DNA from: Hirsutella rhossiliensis | Taxonomy: Eukaryota; Ascomycota; Sordariomycetes; Hypocreales; Ophiocordycipitaceae | Assembly (NCBI RefSeq): GCF_020360975.1 | Contig: NW_025408683.1 | Coordinates: forward strand, 930,001 to 994,000 | Direction: 5' to 3' | DNA length: 64,000 nucleotides | In this document: piece by piece, positions 60,881 to 64,000 of the stretch | Layout: each line of letters opens with the position of its first letter | How positions within the stretch are numbered: the stretch's first letter is position 1 | Position numbers and translations under genes: made by a program | The notes under the pieces: generated by a model | The model's database searches: none | What the model saw: the letters and a program-made list of their open reading frames with translations, nothing else | Told to the model about the DNA's origin: nothing

Positions 60881-62250
60881 ATCGACTAAAGGTATTAGCT
60901 CGACCGTTTTTTATTCCTTTTCTATAGATTATTTTATAGTTAAATTCTAATAAATATTCGGCCTATCGGATTTATTATCTATTTAACTATTACGTTATTA
61001 TAAAATATAAGATATTCTTATAATCTATATAGACCTTAACTTTATATTTACTTCTAAGAAGGTAGTATCGAAATTCCTTAAAAGCTTAAATAATTATAAG
61101 GAATTCTTTATTATAGATAAGGTAATTAAGTTCTACGCTATATAGCGTTTTTAAGTAAAATATAATTAGTTATAGTCTTCCTTTATTATCTTTTTATCCG
61201 ATTTATACTCTTAGAGTAAAGTCTAATATATCGGTTTTAAGTTCGATTTATCGTTTTAGATTAAAGGTAGTTAAGACTAGTTCTTATATAATAGTAGTTT
61301 TAATATATTCGAAAGCTTCGTTAGCTTTATCGTCCTATATAAATTCTTTTTCCTTCTTTATTAAGTTATATAGTAGTACTATAATCTTTCTAAAATCTTT
61401 AATAAATCGTTAGTAGTAATTTATAAATCCTAGGAAACTTTATATATCCTTAACGTTCTTTAGCGTTAGCTATTCTTTAACTAAGTTAATCTTATCTTAT
61501 TATATATATATCTCTCTTAGTAAGATTATATATCTAAGGAAGTTTACTTCCTATATATAGAACTTACTTTTCTTTAGTTTAACTAGTAACTTTATATTCT
61601 AAAGTACGCGGAGTACCTTATAAACGTATTCCTTATATTCTTCTAAGGTATCTAAGAAGATTAGGATATCGTCTAGGTATACTACTATAAAGATATCTAA
61701 GTATTCGTATATAATATTATTAATTATTTATTAAAAGGTAGCTAGTATATTTATAAGTCTAAATAGTATTACTAGATATTCGAATAGTCCGAATTTCGTT
61801 TTAAAAGCTATTATATATTTATATCCCTTTTTTATATATATTAAGTTATAGGCGCCTTTAAGATTAAGGGCTATAAACTATTTTTTACTATATAGTCGCT
61901 CTTATAGTTTTAATATAAGCGGTAATAGTATTTAGTCTTTTATTATAATATCGTTTAAGCGTCTATAGTTAATAACTAGTTATAGCTTACTATTTTTCTT
62001 TAAAATAAATATAACTAGGTAGCCTACTTTAGATATTAACGTTTATATATATCCCTTTTATAGATTCTAGTTAAGGTAGTCGCGTAGCGTTTATAGTTAC
62101 TTTTCGTTTAAGTTATAGATTTTATAGAACGTCGGTATTATTCTATCCTTAAGATAAATTTTATAGTCCTATTAGCTATATTTAGGTAACCCTATCTTAA
62201 GTTCTTCCTTAAAGAGTTTATTATATTTTTAGTATTCTTAAGGGATATTC
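60881..62250 (-). pseudogene. G3 reverse transcriptase and RNase H
   Basis: RNase H at 60890-61045 decodes to V-K-V-Y-I-D-Y-K-N-I-L-Y-F, then A-E-Y-L-L-E-F-N-Y-K-I-I-Y-R-K-G and N-G-R-A-N, the MAGGY/Tf1-like form with L-N-R-x-Q in between. The RT active site is Y-L-D-D at 61668-61679, intact, unlike every G1 and G2 copy in the window that retains this motif. Stops elsewhere still kill the frame. Confidence 0.88.
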
Positions 62251-62649
62251 TTTATTTTATCTTATAGGCTTTATTCTTTCTTTTAAGAGCTAGTTTCTCT
62301 TAACTTAAGCTCTTTATTAATTTATTTAAGGTCTCTCCTTAAAGTAGCAATAACTCTTTAGATCTTTATATTATATCCTTTATTCTATTTATATCGGATA
62401 CTAGGTTATATAGCCGTATTAGTTAGTATATAGGTCTTATTAGTCGATTTTATTATATCCGCTAGTTTAGTTACTATTTTCGTTTATATTACTAAAGCCT
62501 ATAATAATTTACTTAAACGCTTATCCCTTTTATCCTATTTAGTAGCTAAATTATTTTAAAATTTTACTTTCTCCTAAATCTACTAGTCTTAGAAACTTAC
62601 GTCCTTATTTTAATATAGCTAGCTAGTTTTCTAGTTAATTAGTAGGTTA

Positions 62650-62960
62650 CTCCCCTATAGCTATAGAAGCCCTAATATAAGGTCGTGTTCTTTAATATTT
62701 ATAATATCGAAGTTAACTTGTTTATTATAGCCCTAGATATTAATATTAAGGTAATTAATCTCTATATTAATAATTCTATTATTATAGTTAAAGGCCTCTC
62801 CTTTAATATTTATAAGTTTATATAGATCCTTCTTATATCTTTATATAAGTTAGTAACGATTAATAACTTTAGGTAAAACGTAATTCCTTATTATATTATA
62901 GTCTAAAAGTATATATATATAATATCCCGCGATTTAAATATCTAATACTATTTAGTCGCT
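62650..62960 (-). pseudogene. G3 protease
   Basis: The minus strand reads R-N-Y-V-L-P-K-V-I near 62870-62900 and ends with H-D-L-I-L-G-L near 62665-62690, the usual end block of Ty3/gypsy proteases (D-x-I-L-G-x-x-W). The Asp-Thr/Ser-Gly box itself is not clear. Confidence 0.65.
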
Positions 62961-64000
62961 ATAGCTTACTATTACTATATATAGGGTCCTTAGATCTTAT
63001 TATATTATACTAGTTTATAGCCCTTTTATAGATAGTATACCTTATTTTTTACTTAGTCCTTATTTATTTTATTTAGTTATTCTTCTTTAATTTATTATTA
63101 ATATTATTTCTTTATATTTTTATCGCGTAGTATTATATCGGGGCTTAAGAGACTAATTTCTTATAGCTAATCGAAGATTTCTTATTTCTTAACGCTATAT
63201 CGTTTATATTATACTACTTCGTAGTTAATTATATACTATGCTTTATAATTCTATTTATTTTCGTACTAAAGGTTAAGTTTTCGTTTAACGTCTTTTTATT
63301 TTTTATATAGTATTTCTATATCGATTTTTCCTTAGTCGAATATAGCTTATAGCCTTTATATATATTACTAATAATCTTTTAATATACCGTTATATTATTT
63401 ATACTATACTTATGCTTTTTTATATTTATAAACTCTATAGTTTAGGTATATATATTTATTATAATCTTCTTTATTATATTTAACTTATTATATAAGTCTA
63501 TAAAAGATTAAGGGTTCGGATACCTTAAAGTAAGTAGTATTATACTATTCTTTTATTTTAGCGTATTTATAGATTTTATATATCTCTAAAAGATATCTTA
63601 TTAATAAACCGTAATTATCGCGGTATTTAAGTAGCGTACTATAATTAGGTTCTAATAATATAACTTAGTTATTTAGGTAGCGTTAATTAATTTTCTAGTA
63701 GTTTAGATCTATACTTAGGTAGGGTTTTAAAAGTACTTATCCTTTGAACTTAACTAAGAAGGCGTTATATCGTGCTTTTATCTAAAAGTATATTATATAA
63801 TCTAAGTAGATATATAATATCTATAAAATATACTTATAGTACTTATAAGTAAGTAGTATTTATAGATCGTCTTTAAATTCTCCTTATAGTTACTATTCTT
63901 ATTATAAAGCTATAAAGGTATTAACTATAGTAATAGCTATAGTATAGTCTCCTCCGCGTAGTACTAATTAATATTAAATTAATATAGCTTATTAGTTTTC
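62961..64000 (-). pseudogene. G3 gag, cut by window end
   Basis: Position upstream of protease in element direction. The sequence is strongly AT-rich with many stops, and I could not pick out a zinc knuckle. The call is by position only. Confidence 0.45.

Larger units (their letters stand above)
58062..64000 (-). mobile_element. G3: MAGGY-like Ty3/gypsy element, cut by window end
   Basis: Starts within the RNase H/RT sequence of G1-F and runs to the end. Pol reads on the minus strand with gag towards 64000, so the 3' LTR should be at the left. The 5' LTR is outside. It is RIP-damaged but keeps some catalytic residues. The exact left edge is uncertain by a few bases (candidate start taacgactagcg at 58062, or two bases earlier). 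Confidence 0.85.

Noticed and set aside
1..64000. CRISPR arrays, tRNA, rRNA, bacterial operons or host genes
   Set aside because: No regularly spaced repeats, no tRNA cloverleaf or rRNA core, and no frame free of RIP damage outside element relics were seen.

Overview
The window looks like a repeat island from a filamentous ascomycete (Pezizomycotina) genome. I recognise no host gene, tRNA, rRNA or bacterial feature. It is almost entirely LTR retrotransposon sequence damaged by what looks like repeat-induced point mutation (RIP). CpA and TpG are nearly absent, TpA is very common, and the reading frames are full of TAG/TAA where related proteins have Gln or Trp. Met (ATG) is mostly ATA, and catalytic Asp is often Asn. 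The short open frames that remain are relics, so all coding calls are pseudogenes.

I separate five element families and name them here for convenience. G1 is a Ty3/gypsy chromovirus of about 7.0 kb with 186-bp LTRs and a chromodomain integrase; there are six copies, A-F. G2 is a Ty3/gypsy element with 706-bp LTRs (copies I and II). G3 is a MAGGY-like Ty3/gypsy element cut by the right window end. K1 is a complete Ty1/copia element with 568-bp LTRs, and K2 is a partial Ty1/copia element.

The copies are nested. B (6200-13172, TSD tatcc) sits in A (1500-15462, TSD gatct). A sits in G2-I (1-1499 plus 15468-19077), which sits in G1-C (19078-23053). C sits in G2-II (23054-42813), which sits in G1-D (42814-49360), and D sits in K2 (49361-54175). 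G2-II also carries K1 (25474-31518, TSD ctact) and G1-E (34770-41791, TSD cttag). K2 also carries G1-F (54176-58061), which is cut by G3 (about 58062 to the end). That is seven elements in one chain, and RIP damage generally rises from the inside outwards.

The most unusual item is in G1. Between the integrase and the 3' LTR, every copy carries a second gene on the strand opposite gag-pol. It has its own TATA box, a 73-bp intron at the same place in all six copies, and a conceptual protein of about 330-350 residues. That protein is Ala/Pro/Thr-rich, then Arg-rich, with a short heptad-like segment and an acidic tail. I recognise no family for it. G2-II may also carry an extra gene downstream of pol, and its integrase core seems to be missing.
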